DNA of 64,000 nt, taken from contig JBCCGK010000064.1 of NCBI GenBank assembly GCA_039029315.1, positions 1-64,000 on the forward strand. Direction: 5' to 3'. The notes below the pieces were generated by a model. That model worked only from the letters and a program-made list of their open reading frames with translations. It was not told where the DNA came from and ran no database searches. Source of the stretch: JBCCCJ01 sp039029315 (GTDB lineage: Bacteria; Bacteroidota; Bacteroidia; J057). The translations under genes were made by a program, and so were the position numbers. Of this stretch, positions 1 to 8,977 are shown in pieces. How positions within the stretch are numbered: position 1 is the first letter of the stretch; the number at the start of each line of letters is the position of its first letter.

Positions 1-255
1 ATAAAAATGGACAAAGTCAAACTTAGAAGGTGGGAGCTCCGCCTTGGGGAAAGGCGGAGCACATTGAGTTTGGGGTATTAGGTAGGTTAATAGGAATAAT
101 CAAATGGAATGTTACATCATTTGACCTTCAACGTAAATATACACAGAAAACGACCGGAGGCAAAAGTTATTTTATCTCGCCAGATTATTTTTCGGGCAGA
201 TATGTATGGAAAATACTACTACAAATGGAAGTTTTTTCCCGAAAAGGCAAATTTC
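1..255. other. Intergenic region with a strong hairpin
   Basis: No convincing gene lies to the left of the fluoride channel gene. The only clear structure is a perfect 10-bp inverted repeat at 36-45 and 51-60 (GCTCCGCCTT / AAGGCGGAGC) with a 5-base loop. It is not followed by a T-tract on either strand, so a simple intrinsic terminator is not supported. The short plus-strand reading frames here have no family resemblance. Confidence 0.6.
36..60. repeat. Perfect 10-bp GC-rich hairpin
   Basis: Stem arms at 36-45 and 51-60 pair perfectly around the loop GGGGA. It lies about 195 bp past the stop of the minus-strand crcB gene. It could be an mRNA 3'-end stabiliser or a REP-like unit; no further copy was noticed in the window. 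Confidence 0.6.
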
Positions 256-615
256 TTACATCGCTTTTTGCGTCAGGAACAAAACCAGGATACACACCAG
301 AATAGAAGACAAAATATACACCACCGCCATCATAGATTTTCCTTCCTGAAACAAGCGCAGTGTCTCCAGGCTAAAGGTGGAAAAGGTAGAGAATCCCCCA
401 CAAAACCCAACTAGCACAAATAATTTGACAGATGGGGACAAGGAAACATGTCGACTAACATATCCCCATGCCAGCCCCAACACAACACACGCCAACACAT
501 TTGCAACAAAGGTTGCCGTTGGAAATCCAGGTCCATTCGCAGGTACCCATCTCGAAATGGCATAGCGAAAAAGACTTCCCACTCCTCCTCCAAGAAATAC
601 AGCAAGCCATTCCAT
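256..615 (-). CDS. crcB: Fluoride ion channel FluC/CrcB
   Basis: This 119-residue protein is a small four-helix inner-membrane protein of the FluC (CrcB) family, which works as a dual-topology dimer to export fluoride. Seen in the sequence: an N-terminal GGGVGSLFRY motif (residues 9-18), a conserved Asn in FVAN (39), and the family signature GFCGGFSTFSTF (70-81) that lines the pore. Length is normal for the family. Its start codon ends at 615, directly abutting the stop of the upstream lipoprotein gene on the same strand, so the two are probably cotranscribed with gpmI. No fluoride riboswitch was recognised upstream. Identification is firm; the physiological role follows from the family. Confidence 0.93.
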   Translation of the reverse strand: MEWLAVFLGGGVGSLFRYAISRWVPANGPGFPTATFVANVLACVVLGLAWGYVSRHVSLSPSVKLFVLVGFCGGFSTFSTFSLETLRLFQEGKSMMAVVYILSSILVCILVLFLTQKAM

Positions 616-1313
616 TAAGGGTATAAATTTTTACCGTCAATTCGGGCATGAAACGATGAACTGATCAGGGAAACTGCCGTGTGAAGTTCCAGAGAATGGC
701 GCAGGTATTTGCCATCAGGATCGAACCAAATCTGTAGAGATACATGCATATCATAGAACCAGGTATCCCTGTTTAGCTGGTTTTCAAAATACTGAATCAC
801 GTCGGACTCAGGAGCAGATACAATGACTTGTTTTTGCAAAAAAGCGTTCCTGGAGTATTCAGGCTTCAACTCTGCGATCAGACTATCTGCTCTTTGTTCG
901 ACGGCAAACTGTCCCTCAAAACTCTCATCTGAATAGAAGGCTTCAAAGGCATAGGACAAATCCTTCAACGGCAGAAAATTCATCGAGTCCTGGCCCGACT
1001 CTCCTGTTCCTACGACGACCACTGGAATCGGCGAGAACAGAGAATCCTGTCCCTGTGCTGCGAATTCGTCCAGGTCAAAGACTGTCTTTTGATAGGCAGT
1101 GGCAGTGGAACAACTAGACTCTATTTGGGCCACGAGTTGTTGCGCAATCTCATTGACAGCTTTGTCGGATGCTGTGCCACAAGCAAGATGCAGACAGGCA
1201 AGCCCCAGGAACACCCCTCGGATCAAGACACAAAATTTTGTTCCCTCTAGCAACTGAAACTTACATCTGTTTCTTGGGACCAAACGGATGTGAGGTATTT
1301 GCCTAAAATGCAT
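615..1313 (-). CDS. Hypothetical lipoprotein
   Basis: About 232 residues, family not recognised. A hydrophobic stretch ends in a lipobox-like LHLAC (Cys about residue 45 from this start), which suggests an outer- or inner-membrane lipoprotein. The remainder is soluble and acidic with mixed alpha/beta character. The start is uncertain: an ATG at 1352 would overlap the end of gpmI, the ATG at 1313 falls 13 bases after it, and a TTG at 1226 would give a signal peptide of more normal length (IRGVFLGLACLHLAC). It sits between gpmI and crcB on the same strand with almost no spacing. Function unknown. Confidence 0.65.
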   Translation of the reverse strand: MHFRQIPHIRLVPRNRCKFQLLEGTKFCVLIRGVFLGLACLHLACGTASDKAVNEIAQQLVAQIESSCSTATAYQKTVFDLDEFAAQGQDSLFSPIPVVVVGTGESGQDSMNFLPLKDLSYAFEAFYSDESFEGQFAVEQRADSLIAELKPEYSRNAFLQKQVIVSAPESDVIQYFENQLNRDTWFYDMHVSLQIWFDPDGKYLRHSLELHTAVSLISSSFHARIDGKNLYP

Positions 1314-1326
1314 AAGAGATATGGGA

Positions 1327-2877
1327 TTAGATTTTTGCCCGAATTGGTTCAATCAATACATCTCCCGTCATTTCATCTGGAATTCCTACGCCCATTAGTT
1401 GCAAAATCGTAGGGGCGATATCGCCCAGCTTTCCAATTTCCACCTTCAAGGAATAGCGATCCTGGGGATCTCGAAGGATGAAAGGAACCAGGACAGTAGT
1501 ATGAGCTGTATGAGGCGAGCCATCATCATTTTTCATTCTATCGGCATTTCCATGATCTGCTGTAATCAGACAGATGTATCCATGCTTGCCAGCTGCGTCC
1601 ACGACAGCTTTCGTACACTGGTCTACCACTTCACAGGCTTTCACTGCAGCCTCGAACACGCCTGTGTGTCCGACCATATCAGGATTGGCAAAGTTGAGGC
1701 ACACAAAATCTACTTCTCCTTTTTCTAGTTCTGGAATAATGCTGTCCTGAATCTCTTGTGCACTCATCTCTGGTTGCAAATCGTAGGTTGCAACCTTGGG
1801 AGAAGGACATAACAAATAAGATTCTCCTTCCGCTTCCTTCTCACGACCTCCATTAAAGAAGAATGTTACATGCGGGTATTTTTCAGTTTCAGCAATTCTG
1901 ATCTGTTTTTTCCCAATACTTGACAGATAATCCCCCAGCCCATTCTTGATCTCATCCTTCTCATAGAGGACATGGATTCCCTGGAAGGAGTCATCATATC
2001 TTGTCATGGTGGTATAATACAAAGGCAGTGTTTCCATCTCCTGATCTGGAATTCCTTTCTGTGTCAAGACATGTGTCAATTGTCTGCCTCGGTCTGTCCG
2101 AAAGTTGAAAAACAGGACTGCATCCTCCGGCTGAATAGTGGCGACCGCTGCACCATTTTCCGTGATGATTCTGGGCTGAACAAATTCATCTGTCTCATCT
2201 GCAGCATAAGCATCTGCAATCGCTTCTCCGGCAGAGGAAAAAGGACTTCCCTTTCCATGAACGAGCAGATCATAAGCCAATTTCACCCGTTCCCATCTTT
2301 TGTCCCGGTCCATCGCATAGTAACGGCCGATCATGGAAGCAATCTTGCCCGTTCCAGTTGCTGCCAATGAGGATTCGAGATCCGCAATATAGGACTTCCC
2401 TCCATGGGGAGAGGTATCTCTTCCGTCCATGAAACAATGAATATAAATCTCCTCCACACCATCCTGGGCCAAAAATTGGACAATCCCTTTCAAATGATGT
2501 ATACTGCTGTGGACACCCCCATCAGAAAGCAGCCCCAGGAGGTGCACAGGCTTCTTTTTGGTACGGCAATAAGATGTGAGATTCTGGACATTTGGATTGG
2601 ATGCAAAGTCCCCACTCTCTATTTCCCGGTTGATTCTTACCAAATCCTGGTAGACAATTCTACCTGCACCGATGTTCATATGTCCTACTTCAGAGTTTCC
2701 CATTTGACCATCGGGCAATCCTACCGGAAGTCCCGAGGCCTGGAGTCTCATATTTGGCCAGGTCGCCATTGCAGAATCAAAAAAAGGTGTATCCGCCTTT
2801 GCAATGGCGCTCAGGTCAGGGTTTTCAGCCAATCCCCAACCATCCATAATAATCAAAACAACTTTGTCTGCTTTCAT
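1327..2877 (-). CDS. gpmI: 2,3-bisphosphoglycerate-independent phosphoglycerate mutase
   Basis: A 516-residue cofactor-independent phosphoglycerate mutase, which interconverts 3- and 2-phosphoglycerate in glycolysis and gluconeogenesis using two Mn ions and a phosphoserine intermediate. Visible motifs include MDGWG (residues 11-15), the catalytic serine in GNSEVGH (Ser62), HCFMDGRDTSP around 150, and the metal-binding ADHGNADRM near 440. Length is standard for the family. The start is set by the conserved MKADKVVLIIMDGWG beginning. A TACCTTTG box on the minus strand (2882-2889) lies only four bases upstream of the ATG, so the transcript may be leaderless. It is the first gene of a possible gpmI-lipoprotein-crcB operon. 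Confidence 0.97.
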   Translation of the reverse strand: MKADKVVLIIMDGWGLAENPDLSAIAKADTPFFDSAMATWPNMRLQASGLPVGLPDGQMGNSEVGHMNIGAGRIVYQDLVRINREIESGDFASNPNVQNLTSYCRTKKKPVHLLGLLSDGGVHSSIHHLKGIVQFLAQDGVEEIYIHCFMDGRDTSPHGGKSYIADLESSLAATGTGKIASMIGRYYAMDRDKRWERVKLAYDLLVHGKGSPFSSAGEAIADAYAADETDEFVQPRIITENGAAVATIQPEDAVLFFNFRTDRGRQLTHVLTQKGIPDQEMETLPLYYTTMTRYDDSFQGIHVLYEKDEIKNGLGDYLSSIGKKQIRIAETEKYPHVTFFFNGGREKEAEGESYLLCPSPKVATYDLQPEMSAQEIQDSIIPELEKGEVDFVCLNFANPDMVGHTGVFEAAVKACEVVDQCTKAVVDAAGKHGYICLITADHGNADRMKNDDGSPHTAHTTVLVPFILRDPQDRYSLKVEIGKLGDIAPTILQLMGVGIPDEMTGDVLIEPIRAKI

Positions 2878-2881
2878 GCCG

Positions 2882-2889
2882 CAAAGGTA
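2882..2889 (-). promoter_or_regulatory. Candidate -7 box of gpmI
   Basis: The minus strand reads TACCTTTG, matching the Bacteroidota -7 consensus TAnnTTTG, followed by CGGC and the gpmI ATG. If used, transcription would begin at or within a few bases of the start codon. A clear -33 TTG at the usual spacing was not found, which weakens the call. Confidence 0.4.
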
Positions 2890-3033
2890 GGGCTCATTTT
2901 AAAATATTCCAGCAATTTCTTACACAGAAAATCATGATCCCTTTTCCCGCGAAAGCACTTTCAATGAATTGGCACGGTTATGGTAAGGATTAGGTGTAGC
3001 TGAAAATGTGATGTAAATCAAGGTTCCGAAAGT

Positions 3034-3441
3034 ATGAAATTTTCTTATTCCATAACTTTGCTTGTCTTCCTTTCCTTGCTGGGATGGAGCGCCGTCCAGG
3101 CGCAGTCGACAAGAGGATTCTTCGATGAAGTTGGGGAGAGCTTACTAAGCGCGTCTGTGGACAATCTGGTCAAGCACTTCGATGACCGAATCGAAATCAC
3201 TCTTCTGGGGCGGCGACAGGAGTATAGCCAAGCTCAGGCACAATATGTTATGACCCAATTCTTCGAGGATTATCCCCCCAGTTCTTTTGGATTCGTCCAG
3301 GTGGGGAACTCTGAAGCAGATGGGACTGCTTACGCAACAGGCGTTCTAAGAAGTAATTATGGCTCCTTTGAAGTCAATATCTTTGTTCGGGTATCAGGTG
3401 AAACCAATAAGGTGATCGAAATACGATTCGATCAAGAGTAA
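3034..3441 (+). CDS. DUF4783 family secreted protein
   Basis: A 135-residue exported protein with an N-terminal signal peptide (hydrophobic core residues 6-19, cleavage expected after AVQA at about 23). The mature part resembles DUF4783, a small NTF2-like fold family found in Bacteroidota and often encoded next to nadC, as here (240 bp upstream). Two visible family-like stretches are DNLVKHFDDRIEI and the C-terminal VNIFVRVSGETNKVIEIRFD. No catalytic residues can be assigned. Probably periplasmic. The family call rests on remembered similarity and on the neighbour; the molecular role is unknown. Confidence 0.8.
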   Translation: MKFSYSITLLVFLSLLGWSAVQAQSTRGFFDEVGESLLSASVDNLVKHFDDRIEITLLGRRQEYSQAQAQYVMTQFFEDYPPSSFGFVQVGNSEADGTAYATGVLRSNYGSFEVNIFVRVSGETNKVIEIRFDQE

Positions 3442-3680
3442 CCTGATTCATAAAGAAAAGCATTGTTTAGTATCGGTGGCGATATCCTTCTGGATTCGCT
3501 ACTTTTTTTTGAGAAAAAAAATGTAGTGTTCCGAATTTGTCAAGAGACAACGGAAGAGATGAAAGGAAAGAAACCATGAGCTGAAGCGGTCGGTCGACAA
3601 TCCTTCGCCCAAATTCTTCTCCTCCCAAATCCTGGAGAAAAGAAGTACTCGCTTCAGCCAGACTTTTCTTATATTTCCGC

Positions 3681-4535
3681 ATGGATTATCTCAATCATCC
3701 CGAAACGGAAAGAATCATTCGGGAAGCACTGAAAGAAGACATCGGGCCCGGGGATTTCACTACCCTCTCCACTGTGCCAGCCGGTCAGACTTCCAAGGCA
3801 AAATGCCTGATCAAGCAAAATGGAATTTTGGCTGGCGTCCAACTTGCCCATCGAATTTTCGACCTCATAGATCCCTCTCTGACTTTTAGCCAACACCTGG
3901 CGGAAGGGAGTCAAATCTCTTATGGCGATATTGCATTTTATGTTGAAGGAGACCCCAGGTCTATTCTTCAGGCAGAGCGGCTGGTCTTAAACCTCATGCA
4001 GCGCATGAGTGGCATTGCCACCTATACCCGTCGGGTAGTTGATGCATTGGAAGGAACCAATTGTCAAGTCCTGGACACGCGTAAGACAACTCCCCTGATT
4101 AGACATATCGAGAAATGGGCCGTTTCCATTGGCGGAGGCGTAAATCACCGCTTCGGATTGTATGACATGATCATGATCAAAGACAATCATGTAGATTATG
4201 CTGGAGGGATTCCACAGGCCATTCGTTCCTGCAAAGCGTATGTAAAAGACCATCAACTCGACTTAAAAATTGAAGTTGAAACCCGAAATCTCGACGAGGT
4301 CCAACAGGTCTTATCAGAGGGAGGGGTTCACAGAATCATGCTGGACAACATGAGTCTGGACATGATGCGTCAGGCTGTTCAGTTGATAGGCAATCGAGCC
4401 GAAACAGAAGCATCAGGCGGGATCACCCTTGACAATGTTCGCGCAATTGCGGAGACGGGTGTGAATTATATCTCCATGGGTGCATTGACCCACTCTGCCG
4501 GAAGTCTGGACATCAGCCTAAAAGCAGCGACTTAG
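3681..4535 (+). CDS. nadC: Nicotinate-nucleotide pyrophosphorylase (carboxylating)
   Basis: A 284-residue quinolinate phosphoribosyltransferase, which makes nicotinate mononucleotide from quinolinate and PRPP in de novo NAD synthesis. Characteristic segments are EDIGPGDFTTLS near residue 15, QRMSGIATYTR near 105, LDTRKTTP near 135 with the following RHIEKWAV, the KDNH motif near 170, and EVETRNLDE near 200; the C-terminal EASGGITLDN binds phosphate. Length is typical. The ATG at 3681 is preceded by TATATTTC three bases upstream, a near match to the phylum's -7 box, so a very short or absent leader is possible. nadA/nadB are not in the window. Confidence 0.96.
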   Translation: MDYLNHPETERIIREALKEDIGPGDFTTLSTVPAGQTSKAKCLIKQNGILAGVQLAHRIFDLIDPSLTFSQHLAEGSQISYGDIAFYVEGDPRSILQAERLVLNLMQRMSGIATYTRRVVDALEGTNCQVLDTRKTTPLIRHIEKWAVSIGGGVNHRFGLYDMIMIKDNHVDYAGGIPQAIRSCKAYVKDHQLDLKIEVETRNLDEVQQVLSEGGVHRIMLDNMSLDMMRQAVQLIGNRAETEASGGITLDNVRAIAETGVNYISMGALTHSAGSLDISLKAAT

Positions 4536-4544
4536 GACAACTCT

Positions 4545-5990
4545 CTAGTGTTGGATCAGGATTTTTCGACTCATCATTCCCACAGCAGATTGGAGACGCA
4601 GGATATAGGTTCCACTTGCCAGCGGTTGTTGCACCAATTCTATGGTATTCAGCCCATGAAGGATTTGTTTTTCTTCTTGCCAAATTACCTTTCCCAATGA
4701 ATTATGGAGGAAGAAAGTCGCTCGCTCTGCCCGCTCGGCATTCCAGTCCACAAAAAATGTCCCTTGATTGGGGACAGGATAGATGGTCACATCCAGATCA
4801 ATCGTAGGCAGGACACTGGTAGCTGGCAGGCTATCGCACATCGCAAGGCTATCCACAACATTGCTTCTGATGGCAGGTAGGATATTGAACAGTTTGTCTC
4901 CGGGACAAAGGGTATTGCACCCATCCCGATGACCTGAAATATGTGGCAAGACCTTTTCTGATGGATCGTGGAGAGAGCTTGTCATTGGGTCAATCCCTGA
5001 GTCGCAACTTTTCCAGGTCAACAGTTGCTCAAGGCTACTGATCGCAGCATCGGTCGGCACAGTGTCCATATAGGTTCCCAACATACAGATTCCCATGGTC
5101 GCTGTATTTTTTGCACAAAAATGTGCGCCTCTGACATTGTTTCCTCCTCCCCTTCCCTCATAGATGACCCCGTTGGGATCGATCAACCAATTGTAGCCAA
5201 TATCACACCATCCATTGGTGTTGACATGGAAGTCCCAGATGGCAAGAACAGTCGCGGCCCAGTTTGAACTGGTATTATTCGTATAGGAATGATGAACAAT
5301 CATATGCGTAACAGGCGCATAAGCCGGGCTAGAGCAAGAAGGGTTCTGTCCATCGGGCGAGTTCCAATCCGTCCTATTGGCAATCGGCGGGAGCGGACAT
5401 CCACAATCTTCATTCGCACCAGGCAAGAAGCGATTCTTGACTTGTTCTGGATTCAGGGGTGCCATATTTCCCGGACTGAAAAAATCAATCCGGAGATCCT
5501 TAACTCTGGGAGAAACCAAGCCCGAAAATGAAGAATGAAACTCCAACATGAGCTGAAAATATTGGATTTCCAGCGGAAGGTATAACAATTCGCTAGTCCA
5601 TGCCGTATCAGAATACATCCCCTCATGATAAGGTTTCAGTAATTGCCATTGTTTCCACCCATTTTCATCAGCAGAAAAACGGACAGAAACACTCAAGAGC
5701 GTTGAATCATAATTAGTCAAATTCAGCCGAGTCGCAAAAGTCTGAAATTGATCAGCTTGATTCAGGTTAATGATTTGAGGCTGGGAGACAAATACGGCTT
5801 CCTGATTTTTGTGCAATTGCGTCAGTCCATCATTGGTCCACAGGAGGTTGATCAATTGTTCCGCAGGAACTTGTCGGGTAAAATCCAGCAAAATAGAGGA
5901 TGATTCTGCTCCATCAGTATGGAGAGCAGAAACGGCAAAGGGACAAAAAAGGAAAAAGTCTAAGACAACTATGAGGAGTAATTTTTTCAT
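4545..5990 (-). CDS. Secreted PGRP-like N-acetylmuramoyl-L-alanine amidase with T9SS sorting domain
   Basis: A 481-residue exported protein. After a signal peptide (MKKLLLIVVLDFFLFCPFAV) comes a roughly 170-residue unassigned beta-rich region, then a peptidoglycan-recognition/amidase_2 domain (about 215-385). It carries MIVHHSYT, GWCDIGYNWLIDPNG and HISGHRDGCNTLCPG, the last giving the zinc/His triad of T7-lysozyme-like amidases. The final 80 residues (IYPVPNQGTFFVDW to SRKILIQH) form a type A C-terminal sorting domain for the type IX secretion system, so the enzyme is probably secreted or displayed. The start at 5990 was chosen over 6002 because it begins a normal signal peptide. It converges with nadC with only 9 bp between stops. 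Likely substrates are peptidoglycan fragments or other bacteria's walls. Confidence 0.9.
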   Translation of the reverse strand: MKKLLLIVVLDFFLFCPFAVSALHTDGAESSSILLDFTRQVPAEQLINLLWTNDGLTQLHKNQEAVFVSQPQIINLNQADQFQTFATRLNLTNYDSTLLSVSVRFSADENGWKQWQLLKPYHEGMYSDTAWTSELLYLPLEIQYFQLMLEFHSSFSGLVSPRVKDLRIDFFSPGNMAPLNPEQVKNRFLPGANEDCGCPLPPIANRTDWNSPDGQNPSCSSPAYAPVTHMIVHHSYTNNTSSNWAATVLAIWDFHVNTNGWCDIGYNWLIDPNGVIYEGRGGGNNVRGAHFCAKNTATMGICMLGTYMDTVPTDAAISSLEQLLTWKSCDSGIDPMTSSLHDPSEKVLPHISGHRDGCNTLCPGDKLFNILPAIRSNVVDSLAMCDSLPATSVLPTIDLDVTIYPVPNQGTFFVDWNAERAERATFFLHNSLGKVIWQEEKQILHGLNTIELVQQPLASGTYILRLQSAVGMMSRKILIQH

Positions 5991-6090
5991 TCCAAGAGAC
6001 AAGGTAAAACTTTTTGACCAAAAGCAGGGACTAAGTTGTCAAATTTGTTAGGTGAAATTCACTTTTGAGCTGAAAAAAAAGTCAACAGGA

Positions 6091-6121
6091 TTGAAGTACG
6101 TAAGAATTTGCCCTAATTTTG
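6091..6121 (+). promoter_or_regulatory. Candidate Bacteroidota-type promoter for leuS
   Basis: TTG at 6091-6093 and TAATTTTG at 6114-6121, separated by 20 bases, fit the phylum's -33 TTTG / -7 TAnnTTTG arrangement. It would give an 80-base leader before leuS. Based on consensus matching only. Confidence 0.55.
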
Positions 6122-6201
6122 CAGTCTGATTTTAAAATACTTACGATAAAAGAACCCCTTATACCAATTAACTCGACATTCTCAACATTTAACTATTCGA
6201 C

Positions 6202-8976
6202 ATGGGTACCTATGATTATCGGTCAATTGAGAAAAAATGGCAACGCTACTGGAAGGAAAATCGAACCTTCGTAGCTGACAAGCAATCGTCAAAGCCTAAA
6301 TACTATGTCCTGGACATGTTTCCCTATCCATCCGGGGCCGGGCTTCATGTAGGACATCCACTTGGTTTTATTGCCACCGATATCATCACCCGTTACAAGC
6401 GCAACAAGGGGTTCAATGTGCTTCATCCCATGGGATTCGATTCATTTGGGTTACCAGCAGAGCAATATGCCATCAAAACCGGTGTCCATCCTGCGGAAAG
6501 AACCAAAACGAATATCAAACACTATTGGCAACAATTGGAATCCATCGGCTTACACTATGATCCGGATGCCACGGTAACCACCAGTGAACCTGCCTATTAT
6601 AAATGGACACAGTGGATTTTCCTGAAGTTGTTTTCACATTGGTACAATAAGCAAGAAGAGAAGGCTTACCCCATTGAGCAGTTGGTTGATATATTTGCAA
6701 AAAATGGCAATGCGGAGGTCATCGCAGCTAGTTCACAAAAAACAAGCTTCTCGGCCGATGCCTGGAATGCCATGACTGAGAAGGAACAAGCAGATATCTT
6801 GATGAACTATCGCCTGGCCTATCTCGATTATGCAACAGTGAATTGGTGTCAGGAATTGGGAACTGTATTGGCCAATGAGGAAATCAAGGATGGCAAATCC
6901 GAGCGCGGGGGCTTTCCTGTGGAACGAAGACAGATGAAGCAATGGATGTTGCGCATCACGGCCTATGCAGACCGCTTGCTTACAGGTTTGGATACCATCG
7001 ATTGGTCCGACTCAATGAAAGCCATGCAAACCCATTGGATTGGGAGGTCAGAAGGTGCCAGCATTGTCTATCAGGTAGAAGGTGTGGAAGATACCATAGA
7101 AGTATTTACGACCAGACCCGACACCTTGTATGGCAATACCTTCATGGTGTTGGCACCTGAGCATCCTCTGGTGGAAAAAATCATGTCAGCGGATCAGAAA
7201 GAGGAAGTGGAGACCTATGTCACATGGGCCAAAAATCGTTCTGAAAAAGACAGAATCGCCGATACCTCCAAAACCGGAGTATTTACGGGAGGCTACGCAA
7301 TCCATCCCATGACCGGGAACAAACTCCCAATCTGGATTGCAGATTATGTAGTGATCACCTATGGTACAGGAGCCATTATGGCTGTTCCGTCCGGGGATCA
7401 AAGGGATTGGGATTTTGCCAAGAAATACAACTTGGAGATCATAGAAGTAGTCGCCGGAGGCAATATCGATGAAGCTGCTTACGACTCCAAGGATGGAAAA
7501 ATGGTCAACTCTGACTTCTTGAATGGCATGAGTGCACGCGAAGCCATTCGGGCGATGATTGGCAAATTGGTTGAGATGGGAATTGGGAAAAAGGAGATTA
7601 CCTATCGGCAGAGGGATGTGATCTGGTCCAGACAAAGATATTGGGGAGAACCAACGCCTATTGTCTATAAAAACGGGATTGCCACCCCTATGGATGAGGC
7701 AGATTTGCCGTTGGTGTTACCAGAGATAGATGAATACAAACCTTCACCTACAGGTGAGCCTCCCTTGAGTCGCGCAACCTCCTGGCGCACCAATCCAGAT
7801 GGAGATATCCGCGATCTCAACACCATGCCTGGATTAGCAGGTTCCAGTTGGTATTTTCTTCGGTATCCCGATGCAGAGAATGACAAGGAGTTTGCGTCCA
7901 AGGAGGTCATTGATTACTGGATGCCTGTTGATTTGTATATCGGAGGAACAGAACATGCTGTGGGACACTTGATGTACTCTCGGTTCTGGACAAAATTTCT
8001 CAAGGATATTGGATTGGCATCTGTGGATGAACCTTTCCAAAAATTGGTCAATCAAGGAATGATCCAGGGAGTCTCCCAACTCATGTACAGAAACAAGGAG
8101 ACCAATGTCTTTGTCTCGGCTGATTTGGTTGAGAAAGGCACAGAAGATCAATATTCAGAAATCCACACAGATGTCAATCTTGTCAAGGCTGGAGTCATGG
8201 ATGTCGAGGGATATAAGTCATGGACCAAGGATGAGTGGGCTACCTTCCAACTCAATGATGCAGGAGAATTTCGCACCTTCTCACAGGTAGAAAAAATGTC
8301 TAAATCCCTGTACAACACCATCGATCCGCAAGTCTTGTGTGAGGAAGTAGGAGCAGATACCATGCGGTTGTATGAAATGTTCCTCGGACCGATTGAGGTT
8401 GCCAAGCCCTGGAATATCGATGGTATCAATGGCGTCCATTCCTTCCTGAAGCGTGCCTATAATTTGTTCGTTGGAGACAAGGAAGAATGGCTCGTCACAG
8501 ATGGTGCTCCCACTGCTGATGAATTGAAAATCCTTCACAAAACCATCAAGAAAGTGGAAGAAGGAATCGAGCGATTGGCCTTCAATGTCTGTGTGCCGGC
8601 CTTCATGGTTTTTGTGCGAGAGATGGGCAAAATGAACTGCCACAAACGAGCTGTTTTGGAACCCTTTTTGGTAAGCTTGTCTTCCTTTGCCCCACATTTT
8701 TGTGAAGAATTGTGGGAGAAAATGGGGCATGGGCAAACCATCTTGCTCGCATCATTCCCTGAATGGAAGGAGGAATTCATTGCAGAGGCCACCATTCAGT
8801 ATCCTGTTCAGATCAATGGGAAGATGCGAACCAAAATCGAAGTTGCTGCTGATGCGGCCAAGGATGCAGTAGAAGAAGTCGCTCTGGCCAATGAGACAGT
8901 CCAACAATGGATGGATGGCAAACCAGCACGCAAGGTCATCGTCGTACCAGGACGCATCGTCAACATTGTGGTCTAG
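6202..8976 (+). CDS. leuS: Leucyl-tRNA synthetase
   Basis: A 924-residue class I aminoacyl-tRNA synthetase that charges tRNA-Leu. Visible signatures are the HIGH-type motif HVGHPLGF in the segment FPYPSGAGLHVGHPLGF near residue 45, the connective editing domain with TTRPDTLYGNTFMV (near 300), the GTGAIMAVPSGDQRDWDFA editing-site segment (near 390), and KMSKSLYN near 698. Length of about 920 is usual for Bacteroidota, which carry an insertion before KMSKS. The start is set by the conserved YDYRSIEKKWQRYW opening. The next gene begins one base after the stop codon, so the two are translationally close. Identification is secure. Confidence 0.98.
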   Translation: MGTYDYRSIEKKWQRYWKENRTFVADKQSSKPKYYVLDMFPYPSGAGLHVGHPLGFIATDIITRYKRNKGFNVLHPMGFDSFGLPAEQYAIKTGVHPAERTKTNIKHYWQQLESIGLHYDPDATVTTSEPAYYKWTQWIFLKLFSHWYNKQEEKAYPIEQLVDIFAKNGNAEVIAASSQKTSFSADAWNAMTEKEQADILMNYRLAYLDYATVNWCQELGTVLANEEIKDGKSERGGFPVERRQMKQWMLRITAYADRLLTGLDTIDWSDSMKAMQTHWIGRSEGASIVYQVEGVEDTIEVFTTRPDTLYGNTFMVLAPEHPLVEKIMSADQKEEVETYVTWAKNRSEKDRIADTSKTGVFTGGYAIHPMTGNKLPIWIADYVVITYGTGAIMAVPSGDQRDWDFAKKYNLEIIEVVAGGNIDEAAYDSKDGKMVNSDFLNGMSAREAIRAMIGKLVEMGIGKKEITYRQRDVIWSRQRYWGEPTPIVYKNGIATPMDEADLPLVLPEIDEYKPSPTGEPPLSRATSWRTNPDGDIRDLNTMPGLAGSSWYFLRYPDAENDKEFASKEVIDYWMPVDLYIGGTEHAVGHLMYSRFWTKFLKDIGLASVDEPFQKLVNQGMIQGVSQLMYRNKETNVFVSADLVEKGTEDQYSEIHTDVNLVKAGVMDVEGYKSWTKDEWATFQLNDAGEFRTFSQVEKMSKSLYNTIDPQVLCEEVGADTMRLYEMFLGPIEVAKPWNIDGINGVHSFLKRAYNLFVGDKEEWLVTDGAPTADELKILHKTIKKVEEGIERLAFNVCVPAFMVFVREMGKMNCHKRAVLEPFLVSLSSFAPHFCEELWEKMGHGQTILLASFPEWKEEFIAEATIQYPVQINGKMRTKIEVAADAAKDAVEEVALANETVQQWMDGKPARKVIVVPGRIVNIVV

Positions 8977-8977
8977 A

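Noticed and set aside
3467..3682. 71-codon minus-strand frame between the DUF4783 and nadC genes
   Set aside because: It begins on the nadC start (CATG), occupies nadC's promoter region, and has no family features.
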